Notes under the pieces: generated by a model
What the model was told of the DNA's origin: nothing
Databases searched by the model: none
What the model saw: the letters and a program-made list of their open reading frames with translations, nothing else
Part shown: positions 19,201 to 25,627 of the stretch, in pieces
Layout: each line of letters starts with the position of its first letter
How positions within the stretch are numbered: position 1 is the stretch's first letter
Assembly (NCBI GenBank): GCA_947499935.1
Contig: CANMQH010000002.1
Coordinates: forward strand, 124,001-188,000
Direction: 5' to 3'
Source: an uncultured Algibacter sp.
Lineage (GTDB): Bacteria > Bacteroidota > Bacteroidia > Flavobacteriales > Flavobacteriaceae
Length of the DNA stretch: 64,000 nucleotides
Program-made: the position numbers and the translations under genes

Positions 19201-19342
19201 CACTTGTATTTAAATGAAGTTTCGATAACGCTTCTAGATTATTTATTTTCTTAGCTTTTTTCCATAAAACATGCTGAGCAGAGACAGTATCTGTAAATAC
19301 CAACAAAATAATAAGTAAGGAATATCGATACGTAGCTTTCAT
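16229..19342 (-). CDS. Secreted reprolysin-like metallopeptidase with T9SS sorting domain
   Basis: A 1037-aa protein with a signal peptide (cleavage after about SAQ, residue 23) and a propeptide to about 195. The catalytic domain carries the metzincin motif HEIGHQMGATHT (359-370) and a Met-turn STIMGYAG about 20 residues later. Then come Ig/fibronectin-like segments (about 440-800), a GEVED-type beta domain with IDWNQDCDFDDAGEEYN (about 855-950), and a type A T9SS C-terminal sorting domain (SVFPNPNDGSFTLKLDN to the end). It is exported by type IX secretion and anchored or released outside, probably degrading external protein. Confidence 0.92.
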   Translation of the reverse strand: MKATYRYSLLIILLVFTDTVSAQHVLWKKAKKINNLEALSKLHLNTSDVQVFELSRNALKQSLSKTSSRNALKAQTKVIIQIPQDHSILSAFEVYEATVFSPELTAKYPNIKSYIGYSIKDPSTRLRMSVSPQGVHAMISAIDQPTQFIQPLRGTSQHILYHKKAEQKTHNSFNCATIGELDQSFNKKQLQRKLKINEGGANDQILRKFRIAISTTSEYTAYHNDGDDSNGNAIADALAAINATLTRVNEVFETDMAITFELVDAIQLIYNNTSTDPYSSGLDLNNELQSTLTSTIGNAAYDIGHLFTRNESVSSAGCLSCVCEDDNGDGGPHKGAGFTGAAIGNVPEGDAFDISFVAHEIGHQMGATHTASDGPEGLGTSAEPGSGSTIMGYAGITGFSDVQAESDPYFHYYSIQQILFNIINSATCWQSNSPINIVNNPPVANAGSNYNIPAGTPYVLTGSATDTDGVAGLTYSWEQIDSAPQSTPVTGDTFGPTLATGPTARSLPPSSSPIRHIPRFSSVIAGNVTQTNPTKDSDWETVSTVARDLNWALTVRDRSPLNASGGQTSYDTMQITVENTIPFAVKNPISWAQESNQTIEWEVANTNNTTINCQNVNIKLSTDGGVSFPIVIANNVANNGLFDYTVPNIANTDQARILIEAADNIFYDVSDFNFSINNSPSFFINQTNNPKIDNENNCDATALTYTFDYTADNGFLENTVFSVSGVPSETSVTFSPTNMSGTGTFTMTLSNINVHGLYDIIVTGTSNSVTKNIPSQLSIFRHCAPDGDNDISFANTTTALVEFNTINNATGTLKTGSYISYHNISTNVNRNSFYNLTVEANSFTEAEVKAWIDWNQDCDFDDAGEEYNLGITPESGQPSNVPLSITIPPLAKLGATVMRIAVAAYFDSSSSSTPLSPPPANESIKACDDAFIGADVEFEDYTIFVQETLSVNDFESENFSVFPNPNDGSFTLKLDNLLEPLINVEIYDIRGRRIYKKVFKNRSSISHDIKLNNTESGLYFLKVNDGIRTSNKKIIIE

Positions 19343-19965
19343 AAAATATATATTTTGTTTTAAGACAATTATTTATATGAAAACACTTACTCTAAGAAGA
19401 AAAACATTATTAAAAATGAGTTAAGTTTATAAAATTTCTAATGCTAGAATCTTTTTTACAATTTTTGAGTGTACAACAAATTTCTGATTATGCTACATTT
19501 TGAATAAGTGTCTAATTCTTTACTTTTAATTTTACCATTTATTGAAAGCCATACGTTGTTTATTGTTTTTCTAGAAAATTTAAGTAGTTGTTATAGTAGA
19601 TTTTTATGAATGGAATAAAAAACAACAACCTACTACAATGTATGCTGCTTATTTATTATTCACTTCTCAGACTCTAAGAAAACATTATGATTTTTATAGC
19701 TTACAGTTCTATTATTTTTACGGCCCTTTAAATGGTGTCTCAATCTCACCTCATTTTGATATGACAATACATTTTTAGTCATTTCGACGATAGGAGAAAT
19801 CGCATAATTTAATTTATACTCAAAAATTTAAGACATAAAGTAGAATGTTTTTGTTGAGAATTGGTACTTGTCTTTGTAAAAAATTTCAGCTACATTCGTT
19901 TAATTATAGAGTATAAAAAATTAAAACGGTCCCATATCCTTGAAACATTGTAGCTCATTAAAAAA
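19343..19965. other. Non-coding spacer, 623 bases
   Basis: No convincing gene is seen on either strand. The AT-rich spacer holds repeat copy R1-B (19734-19804) and the start region of the minus-strand metallopeptidase. The remainder shows nothing I can assign. Confidence 0.6.
19734..19804. repeat. Dispersed repeat family R1, copy B
   Basis: Diverged copy of the segment at 13601-13671, in the same orientation, sharing the cores TGTCTCAATC, CTCATTT and AGTCATTTCGA. Confidence 0.7.
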
Positions 19966-20445
19966 ATGAATAGAAAAATTGAATCAATACTAAAGGCTCT
20001 TGAAGAAACACCTAGATTATTAAAAGAGTTAATTTCTGAAATAGATCCAGAACTTTATAAACTAGAAGTCACAAAAAGAAAATGGTCTATACACGAGAAT
20101 GCTACTCACATAGCTGTAAGTGATATTTACGGATTTCAAAAAAGATTAAAAGATTTTAAAAATCAAGAAAAACCTATAATTGAACCTCTTTCAGGAGATA
20201 ACTTTGACAAAGACTTTTTTTTAAAATTGAATTTAAAAAAATCTATAGATGACTTCTATGAAATTAGGCAAAATACAATTGTATTAGCAAAAGAATTTAA
20301 TCAAAACGATTGGAATAAGTTAGCTGTTCATCCCGAATATAAAACATACACCCCATATATTATGCTTCGTCATTTATTGATGCATGACCATTCTCACTTA
20401 TACAAAATTGAGGATATGGGATTCGGAATTGGGCATTTGAAATAA
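19966..20445 (+). CDS. DinB-family protein
   Basis: A 159-aa four-helix-bundle protein. The W-S-I-H-E-N-A-T-H-I-A motif (histidine about residue 46) and the C-terminal LRHLLMHDHSHLYKIE (metal-binding histidines) match the DinB/YfiT-like fold that binds nickel or zinc and acts as a thiol-dependent transferase in characterised members. It is a single gene flanked by long spacers. It is not the DinB DNA polymerase IV. The substrate is unknown. Confidence 0.8.
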   Translation: MNRKIESILKALEETPRLLKELISEIDPELYKLEVTKRKWSIHENATHIAVSDIYGFQKRLKDFKNQEKPIIEPLSGDNFDKDFFLKLNLKKSIDDFYEIRQNTIVLAKEFNQNDWNKLAVHPEYKTYTPYIMLRHLLMHDHSHLYKIEDMGFGIGHLK

Positions 20446-20534
20446 CGAAACTACAACACTATATAATTAAATAGAGCAATTAGTGCTTAACCGAAAAAGG
20501 TGTTGTTTATTTCAAAACAACCCCAACGTTAGGG

Positions 20535-20620
20535 ATTGCAGTGTAAAGCCCACAGCCCGACAAAGGAGGTGCGAGGACTTGCAGCGAAAAGCCCGACCCG
20601 ACCTTAGGAGGGTTACGCCC
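20535..20620. repeat. GC-rich two-unit repeat element
   Basis: Two related units lie in tandem: GATTGCAGTGTAAAGCCC... with AAAGGAGG (from 20535), and ACTTGCAGCGAAAAGCCC... with TTAGGAGG (from 20577). The second unit resembles 1954-1996. The element is markedly more GC-rich than its surroundings and non-coding. Confidence 0.65.
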
Positions 20621-20646
20621 AAATAAAAGGTATTAAACCAATATCC

Positions 20647-20698
20647 CGCTGAAAAAAACGGGATTAGTTCAACTTACAATTTTGAGTCCATTTTGCAA
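20647..20698. repeat. Dispersed repeat family R2, copy A
   Basis: Shares GCTgAAAAAA and a 17-base identical run TTAGTTCAACTTACAAT, then TTGAGT and TTGCA, with 33852-33904. Confidence 0.7.
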
Positions 20699-20779
20699 TA
20701 CATGAAGATGGTATAACAGTAAATAAGGTCTATTAAAGAGATTCACGCCGTCGCGAGGATGATAAACCAATTATTAATG

Positions 20780-20787
20780 TATATTTG
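20780..20787 (+). promoter_or_regulatory. Possible -7 promoter box for the DEAD-box helicase gene
   Basis: TATATTTG matches TAnnTTTG exactly. No TTG lies 19 bases upstream. If used, the message would start near 20793 and carry a leader of about 127 bases. Confidence 0.5.
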
Positions 20788-20792
20788 CACCT

Positions 20793-20919
20793 TGAAAAAT
20801 CCCGATGTATCGGGACTATAAATTCCTCAGAGTGAGGATGTGTTACTGGAAGTTTAAGTTTAGTATGTCGATGCGCTTCTTTATGTAACACTACATAACA
20901 AATCGCATACATAAACAAA
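20793..20919 (+). promoter_or_regulatory. Structured 5' leader of the DEAD-box helicase gene
   Basis: Three consecutive perfect inverted repeats are visible: TCCCGAT/ATCGGGA (20800-20815, 2-base centre), CCTCA/TGAGG (20825-20837) and GTGTTAC/GTAACAC (20840-20846 with 20885-20891). The last closes a 38-base loop just before the start codon. Such leaders are typical of cold-responsive or autoregulated RNA helicase genes; regulation here is inferred. Confidence 0.55.
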
Positions 20920-22725
20920 ATGAGCACATTCCAAGATTTAGGTCTTAATGACGACCTATTACAAGCTATTACAGATTTAGGATTTACAAAACCTAGTGAA
21001 GTTCAAGAAAAAGCAATCCCTATTTTATTAGAATCGGAAACCGATTTAGTAGCATTAGCCCAAACAGGTACTGGTAAAACAGCCGCTTTTGGATTCCCTA
21101 TGTTAGAAAAAATTGATGTTTCTAGCCGAACCACTCAAGGTTTAATTTTATCGCCTACCAGAGAGCTTTGTTTGCAAATTACCAACGAGATGAAATTGTA
21201 TGGTAAATATTGTAAAGGTCTTAATGTGGTAGCCGTTTACGGTGGTTCTAGTATTACTGACCAAGCCCGTGAGATTAAACGTGGTGCACAAATTATTGTG
21301 GCAACTCCGGGACGTATGAAAGATATGATTAACAGACGTTTGGTTGATATTTCTAAAATCCAATATTCGGTTTTAGATGAGGCCGATGAGATGTTAAACA
21401 TGGGTTTTAAAGAAGATATTACAGATATTTTGTCGCATACACCTGATGATAAAAACACCTGGTTATTCTCTGCAACTATGCCTCGCGAAGTGGCTACTAT
21501 TGCTAAAAAATTTATGCACAGCCCGCAAGAAATTACGGTTGGTAATAAAAATGAAAGTACGAGTAATGTATCTCATGAGTATTATTTAGTAAACTCTAGA
21601 GACCGTTACCAAGCGTTAAAACGTTTGGCAGATGCAAACCCCGATATTTTTTCGGTTGTGTTTTGTAGAACAAAACGCGATACCCAAAAGGTTGCAGAAA
21701 ACCTTATTGAAGATGGTTATAACGCCGGAGCTTTACATGGCGATTTAAGTCAAAACCAAAGAGATTTGGTTATGAAATCGTTTAGAAACAACCAAATACA
21801 AATGCTTGTCGCTACAGATGTGGCTGCCCGTGGTATTGATGTAGATGATATTACCCATGTTATAAATTACCAATTACCCGATGAGATTGAAACTTACACG
21901 CACCGTTCTGGACGTACTGGACGTGCTGGTAAAACTGGGGTTTCTATGGTTATTGTGTCTAAAAGTGAGGTTAGAAAAATAAAGAGTATTGAGCGTATTA
22001 TTAAACGTGAATTTGAGAAAAAGGAAATTCCTGATGGTGCAGATATTTGCGAAGTACAATTAATGTCTTTAGCTAATAAAATTCATAACACAGAAGTTAA
22101 TCACGAAATTGATAAGCACTTAACCAGTATTAACGAATTGTTTGCAGATACTGACAAAGATGAATTGATTAAAAAATTCTTTTCGGTTGAGTTTACTCGT
22201 TTTTATAATTATTACCAAAAATCTAAAAACTTAAATGTTGCCGAAGGTTCTAGAGATAGAGAAGGTGGTAGAGATTTTAGTAAAAATTCTAATTCTACAC
22301 GCTACTTTATTAATGTTGGCTCTAAAGATGGGTTTGATTGGATGAAGTTAAAAGATTTCTTAAAAGAGGTTTTAGAACTAGGTAGAGATGATGTATTTAA
22401 AGTAGAAGTAAAAGATAGTTTTTCATTTTTTAATACTGAAAACGAAACCAAAGAGAAAGTATTGGCTTTCTTTACCGACTTTAAACATGAAGGTCGCTTT
22501 GTTAATGTAGAAGTATCTGAAAATCGCGGTGGCGGTGGCAGACGAAATGATAGACGCGGTGGCGGTGGTAGACGAGATGACAAACGAAGCGGTGGCAAAC
22601 GAGACGACAAAAAAGGCGGTTATGGTAACCGAAGTGATAGAAGACGTAGTGAAGGAGGATCAAAGCCAAGACGTTCAGATTCTGATAATGGTGCTGTATC
22701 TAGACCAAGACGTTCTAGACGTTAA
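20920..22725 (+). CDS. DEAD-box RNA helicase with RGG-like tail
   Basis: A 601-aa protein. Helicase motifs: AQTGTGKT (I, about residue 49), PTREL (Ia), TPGR (Ib), DEAD in VLDEADEML (II), SAT (III), and HRSGRTGRAG (VI). A DbpA/CsdA-like RNA-binding domain follows (about 460-535, with RYFINVGSKDGFDWMKL), then a very basic tail of G/R/D repeats (about 540-601). It probably remodels ribosomal precursors or cold-stabilised mRNA, like DeaD/CsdA. Its leader carries three hairpins. Confidence 0.92.
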   Translation: MSTFQDLGLNDDLLQAITDLGFTKPSEVQEKAIPILLESETDLVALAQTGTGKTAAFGFPMLEKIDVSSRTTQGLILSPTRELCLQITNEMKLYGKYCKGLNVVAVYGGSSITDQAREIKRGAQIIVATPGRMKDMINRRLVDISKIQYSVLDEADEMLNMGFKEDITDILSHTPDDKNTWLFSATMPREVATIAKKFMHSPQEITVGNKNESTSNVSHEYYLVNSRDRYQALKRLADANPDIFSVVFCRTKRDTQKVAENLIEDGYNAGALHGDLSQNQRDLVMKSFRNNQIQMLVATDVAARGIDVDDITHVINYQLPDEIETYTHRSGRTGRAGKTGVSMVIVSKSEVRKIKSIERIIKREFEKKEIPDGADICEVQLMSLANKIHNTEVNHEIDKHLTSINELFADTDKDELIKKFFSVEFTRFYNYYQKSKNLNVAEGSRDREGGRDFSKNSNSTRYFINVGSKDGFDWMKLKDFLKEVLELGRDDVFKVEVKDSFSFFNTENETKEKVLAFFTDFKHEGRFVNVEVSENRGGGGRRNDRRGGGGRRDDKRSGGKRDDKKGGYGNRSDRRRSEGGSKPRRSDSDNGAVSRPRRSRR

Positions 22726-22833
22726 TTATTAATCTTTTATGTTAATTTTAAGTCAAATTAAAAAATAGAATCATCTTACTAAAGTTTTCTTTAGTACATT
22801 TATAACAGAAATAACGTTTATAATAACATAAAT

Positions 22834-23610
22834 ATGAAGTATTGCTTACTCCTTTTTACTTTCTTAATAGCATCTAATGTGTGTATAGCGCAAGATGTTG
22901 ATAAGGTAATTGGTGTAGTAATCGATGCTTCTGATGATTCTACGCTAGAGAGTGTTAACATTGTAAACCTTAATCAAGTTATTGGTACTACTAGTAATAA
23001 TAAAGGTGAATTTAGTATTTCTGCAAAGGTTAACGATACACTTCATTTTTCGTATTTAGGTTTTAAATCTATAAAAGTTAGAGTTACTAATGATTGGCTA
23101 AAATATGGAAGCTCTAATATAGAGTTAACCGAGTTGGCGTTAGCACTAGAAGAAGTTGTGGTAAACCAACTAAAATTAACAGGTTTTCTAGAGGTTGACA
23201 TAAAACAAGTGCCAGCCATAAATGATAATTACCGTTACAGTATTTCTGGATTGCAAGGTACAGGCTACGAGGCTAGTAAAAAATCTGGCTTAACCAATGT
23301 TATTGGTTCTATTTTTAATCCTGCAGATTTTCTTCATCGTATGTTTGGCAAAAAGCCCAATGAGCTTAAAAAGCTTAGAAAGATGAAAGAAGATGATGAA
23401 ATAAGAAATTTATTATCATCACGTTTTGATAGAGAAATGCTTATGGTTTTATTACAAGTAGACCGTGTAGACTTAGACGAAATGGTAAGCCAATGTAACT
23501 ACTCTAAAGGCTTTATACAAACAGCAAACGATTTACAAATTCTTGATGCTATTAGTGAGTGTTACGAAGAATACAAACTCCTTAGTCGCGGACGAAGTAG
23601 AAAAATATAA
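22834..23610 (+). CDS. Carboxypeptidase-like regulatory domain (CarboxypepD_reg-like) protein
   Basis: A 258-aa protein with a signal peptide (about 1-19, ending CIAQ). Residues about 23-110 form the beta-sandwich found at the N-terminus of TonB-dependent receptors: GVVIDASDDSTLESVNIVNL, then ISAKVNDTLHFSYLGFKSIKV. There is no receptor barrel; the C-terminal half is helical (FDREMLMVLLQVD). Free-standing proteins of this layout are common in flavobacteria and are probably periplasmic. Role unknown. Confidence 0.75.
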   Translation: MKYCLLLFTFLIASNVCIAQDVDKVIGVVIDASDDSTLESVNIVNLNQVIGTTSNNKGEFSISAKVNDTLHFSYLGFKSIKVRVTNDWLKYGSSNIELTELALALEEVVVNQLKLTGFLEVDIKQVPAINDNYRYSISGLQGTGYEASKKSGLTNVIGSIFNPADFLHRMFGKKPNELKKLRKMKEDDEIRNLLSSRFDREMLMVLLQVDRVDLDEMVSQCNYSKGFIQTANDLQILDAISECYEEYKLLSRGRSRKI

Positions 23611-23637
23611 GCTAAATACTGCTTTACAGTATACCTT

Positions 23638-24012
23638 TTATACGCTTGAATGTAAAGCAACACGATTACCTTCAGAATCTTCAAATACACCCATAAAACC
23701 ATGCTCTGGTGAGATTTTGGTTTTAGGTTGATATATCTTACCTCCTGCTGCTTCAATTCTATCTAATTCATTTTGGACATTGTCACTCATAAAATAAACT
23801 AAGGTCCCTTTATGACTTGGTATATAAGACTCTTGTTTAATTAAAGTTCCTGCTGCGCCTTCCTTTTTTTGTTCAAAAGGAAACCACCCCATTTCTGTAC
23901 CTCCAAAATTCTGAATATCTATTTTAACCTGAAATACTTTTTCGTAAAACGCTTTGGCTCTATTCATATCCAATACCGGAATTTCGAACCAACCTACCAT
24001 ATTTCGTTTCAT
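23638..24012 (-). CDS. VOC-family (glyoxalase-like) protein
   Basis: A 124-aa protein with two beta-alpha-beta-beta-beta modules. MVGWFEIPVLDMNRAKAFYEKVF opens the first and a C-terminal FEDSEGNRVALHS closes the second, both typical of vicinal oxygen chelate proteins. Such single-domain members act as dimers and may be dioxygenases, glyoxalases or resistance proteins; the substrate cannot be deduced. A small ATACTG/CAGTAT hairpin separates it from the convergent upstream gene. Confidence 0.8.
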   Translation of the reverse strand: MKRNMVGWFEIPVLDMNRAKAFYEKVFQVKIDIQNFGGTEMGWFPFEQKKEGAAGTLIKQESYIPSHKGTLVYFMSDNVQNELDRIEAAGGKIYQPKTKISPEHGFMGVFEDSEGNRVALHSSV

Positions 24013-24046
24013 AATAATGAAATTTTTATTTGTTCTTTAAAGATAA

Positions 24047-24706
24047 TTATTTTTTTACTTCATAAAAACGTTTTACAATATCATCATAACTTTTAATTGT
24101 TTTTTTACACCAGTCCAAACGTTTTTCTAGCTGCTCTGCCTCTGTTAATGCCCAATCCATATTTGATTGTTTCAACTTTGTAGTAACATGCTGTAAAATT
24201 ATTGCTGCAGATACCGATATGTTTAAACTTTCTGTAAATCCTACCATAGGTATTTTTAAAAAACAATCTGCTTGGTTTAAAACCTCTTGAGAAAGACCTT
24301 CGGTTTCTCTTCCAAAGAAAAAACAAGACTTTTTAGATATATCGAAATCTTGTAACTCACAATCATTAGTATGTGGTGTGGTGGCTACTATTTGGTAATT
24401 TTTCTGTTTTAAATCTAAAAGACAATCTTGTACGGTATTAAACCTATTTAAATCTACCCATTTCTGGGCACCCATCGCAATTTCTCTATCTATACGTTTT
24501 GAGTTGCGCTCTTCTACAATATTGACTTCCTGTATTCCAAATACATCGCAACTGCGTATTACAGCACTTGTATTATGTAACTGGTAAACATCTTCTGTAG
24601 CTACTGTAAAATGCTTTGTACGTTGCAATAGTACTTTAGCAAATTTTGCTCTGCGTGAATCTGTTAAATACGTTTCTAGATGTTCTAAGAGTTTTATGTC
24701 AGTCAT
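24047..24706 (-). CDS. trmH: tRNA (guanosine-2'-O-)-methyltransferase TrmH
   Basis: A 219-aa SPOUT methyltransferase. N-terminal helix with RRAKFAKVLLQRTKHFTVATE, motif 1 VYQLHNTSAVIRSCDVFGI, motif 2 FFFGRETEGLSQE, motif 3 IPMVGFTESLNISVSAAII, and a C-terminal helical extension including LDWCKKTIKSYD. This matches TrmH, which methylates G18 in the D-loop of tRNA. It is divergent from the sirtuin gene; a 29-base near-perfect palindrome sits directly upstream of its ATG. Confidence 0.88.
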   Translation of the reverse strand: MTDIKLLEHLETYLTDSRRAKFAKVLLQRTKHFTVATEDVYQLHNTSAVIRSCDVFGIQEVNIVEERNSKRIDREIAMGAQKWVDLNRFNTVQDCLLDLKQKNYQIVATTPHTNDCELQDFDISKKSCFFFGRETEGLSQEVLNQADCFLKIPMVGFTESLNISVSAAIILQHVTTKLKQSNMDWALTEAEQLEKRLDWCKKTIKSYDDIVKRFYEVKK

Positions 24707-24707
24707 A

Positions 24708-24736
24708 TTTTTACTAAATTTCGAATTTAGTAAAAA
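24708..24736. promoter_or_regulatory. 29-base palindrome between divergent trmH and sirtuin genes
   Basis: Perfect 13-bp arms TTTTTACTAAATT (24708-24720) and AATTTAGTAAAAA (24724-24736) around a TCG centre. It begins one base upstream of the trmH ATG. Because the genes diverge it is not a terminator; an operator or 5'-UTR hairpin is more likely. Confidence 0.75.
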
Positions 24737-24787
24737 AAGTGTGGATTCCTACTTTAACAAGAATAACAAATAACAACTATTTATAAT

Positions 24788-25468
24788 ATGAAAAAACACA
24801 TTGTGATACTTACAGGCGCTGGCATAAGCGCAGAAAGCGGTATAAAAACCTTTAGAGATGCAGATGGTTTATGGGAAGGTCATGATGTTATGGAAGTAGC
24901 CACACCCGAAGGTTTTGCAAAAAATCCAGCCTTGGTTTTAGACTTTTATAACCAACGTCGTAAACAATTATTTGATGTAAAACCAAATGCGGCACATTAC
25001 GATTTAGCAAAACTAGAAAATGATTTTAACGTTACAATAATTACTCAAAATGTAGATGATTTACACGAGCGCTCAGGAAGCTCTAATGTAATACACCTTC
25101 ATGGTGAATTATTAAAAGTTAGAAGCACTAAACATGATGATGATATTCAAGACTGGAACACCGATTTAGTTCTGGGTAACCTTTGCGCAAACGGGCATCA
25201 ATTAAGACCACATATTGTATGGTTTGGCGAAGATGTTCCCATGATTGAAAAAGCTGTACCTATATGTGAAACAGCAGATATTTTAATGATTATTGGCACC
25301 TCTATGCAAGTATATCCTGCTGCTAGCTTAATGCATTACGTGCCACAAAACACACCTACTTATTTTATAGATCCAAAACCGAATATTGAAAGCAAAAAGG
25401 GATTAACTGTTATTGCTGAACCTGCTACGGTTGGAATGAAGAAAATAACAGAAATGCTCAAAAGTTAA
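24788..25468 (+). CDS. cobB: Sir2-family NAD-dependent protein deacylase
   Basis: A 226-aa sirtuin. NAD-binding GAGISAESGIKTFRD (10-24), TQNVDDLHERSG and the catalytic histidine in HLHGELLKV are intact. The Y54-x-x-R57 pair in FYNQRR marks the class III group that prefers succinyl- or malonyl-lysine. The region that normally holds the C-x2-C...C-x2-C zinc tetrad contains only one cysteine (NLCANGHQLRPH), so the structural zinc is apparently lost. Cytosolic. Confidence 0.87.
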   Translation: MKKHIVILTGAGISAESGIKTFRDADGLWEGHDVMEVATPEGFAKNPALVLDFYNQRRKQLFDVKPNAAHYDLAKLENDFNVTIITQNVDDLHERSGSSNVIHLHGELLKVRSTKHDDDIQDWNTDLVLGNLCANGHQLRPHIVWFGEDVPMIEKAVPICETADILMIIGTSMQVYPAASLMHYVPQNTPTYFIDPKPNIESKKGLTVIAEPATVGMKKITEMLKS

Positions 25469-25533
25469 TTATCCTCTAGCTTGAATAAACTATTTTAGGC
25501 ATCAATCATATCAAGTTTTCAAAACTTTTATCA

Positions 25534-25571
25534 CAAAAAAAGAGACTGCCTTTTTAGACAACCTCTTTTAG
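25534..25571. terminator. Imperfect terminator hairpin between convergent genes
   Basis: AAAAGAG and CTCTTTT arms with inner TG/CA and CT/AG pairs around TTTT, flanked by an A-run on the left and T-rich sequence on the right. Confidence 0.6.
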
Positions 25572-25627
25572 ATACCTTTATTAAAGTATTATAAAGATTA
25601 TTATAATCTCATATATCAATAAAAAAA

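Noticed and set aside
22302..22610. Minus-strand frame with serine/arginine/proline-rich repeats
   Set aside because: It is the antisense of the G/R/D-rich tail of the DEAD-box helicase; the low-complexity composition explains the open frame.
23611..23637. Small ATACTG/CAGTAT hairpin between convergent genes
   Set aside because: A 6-bp stem without a T-run is too weak to call a terminator.
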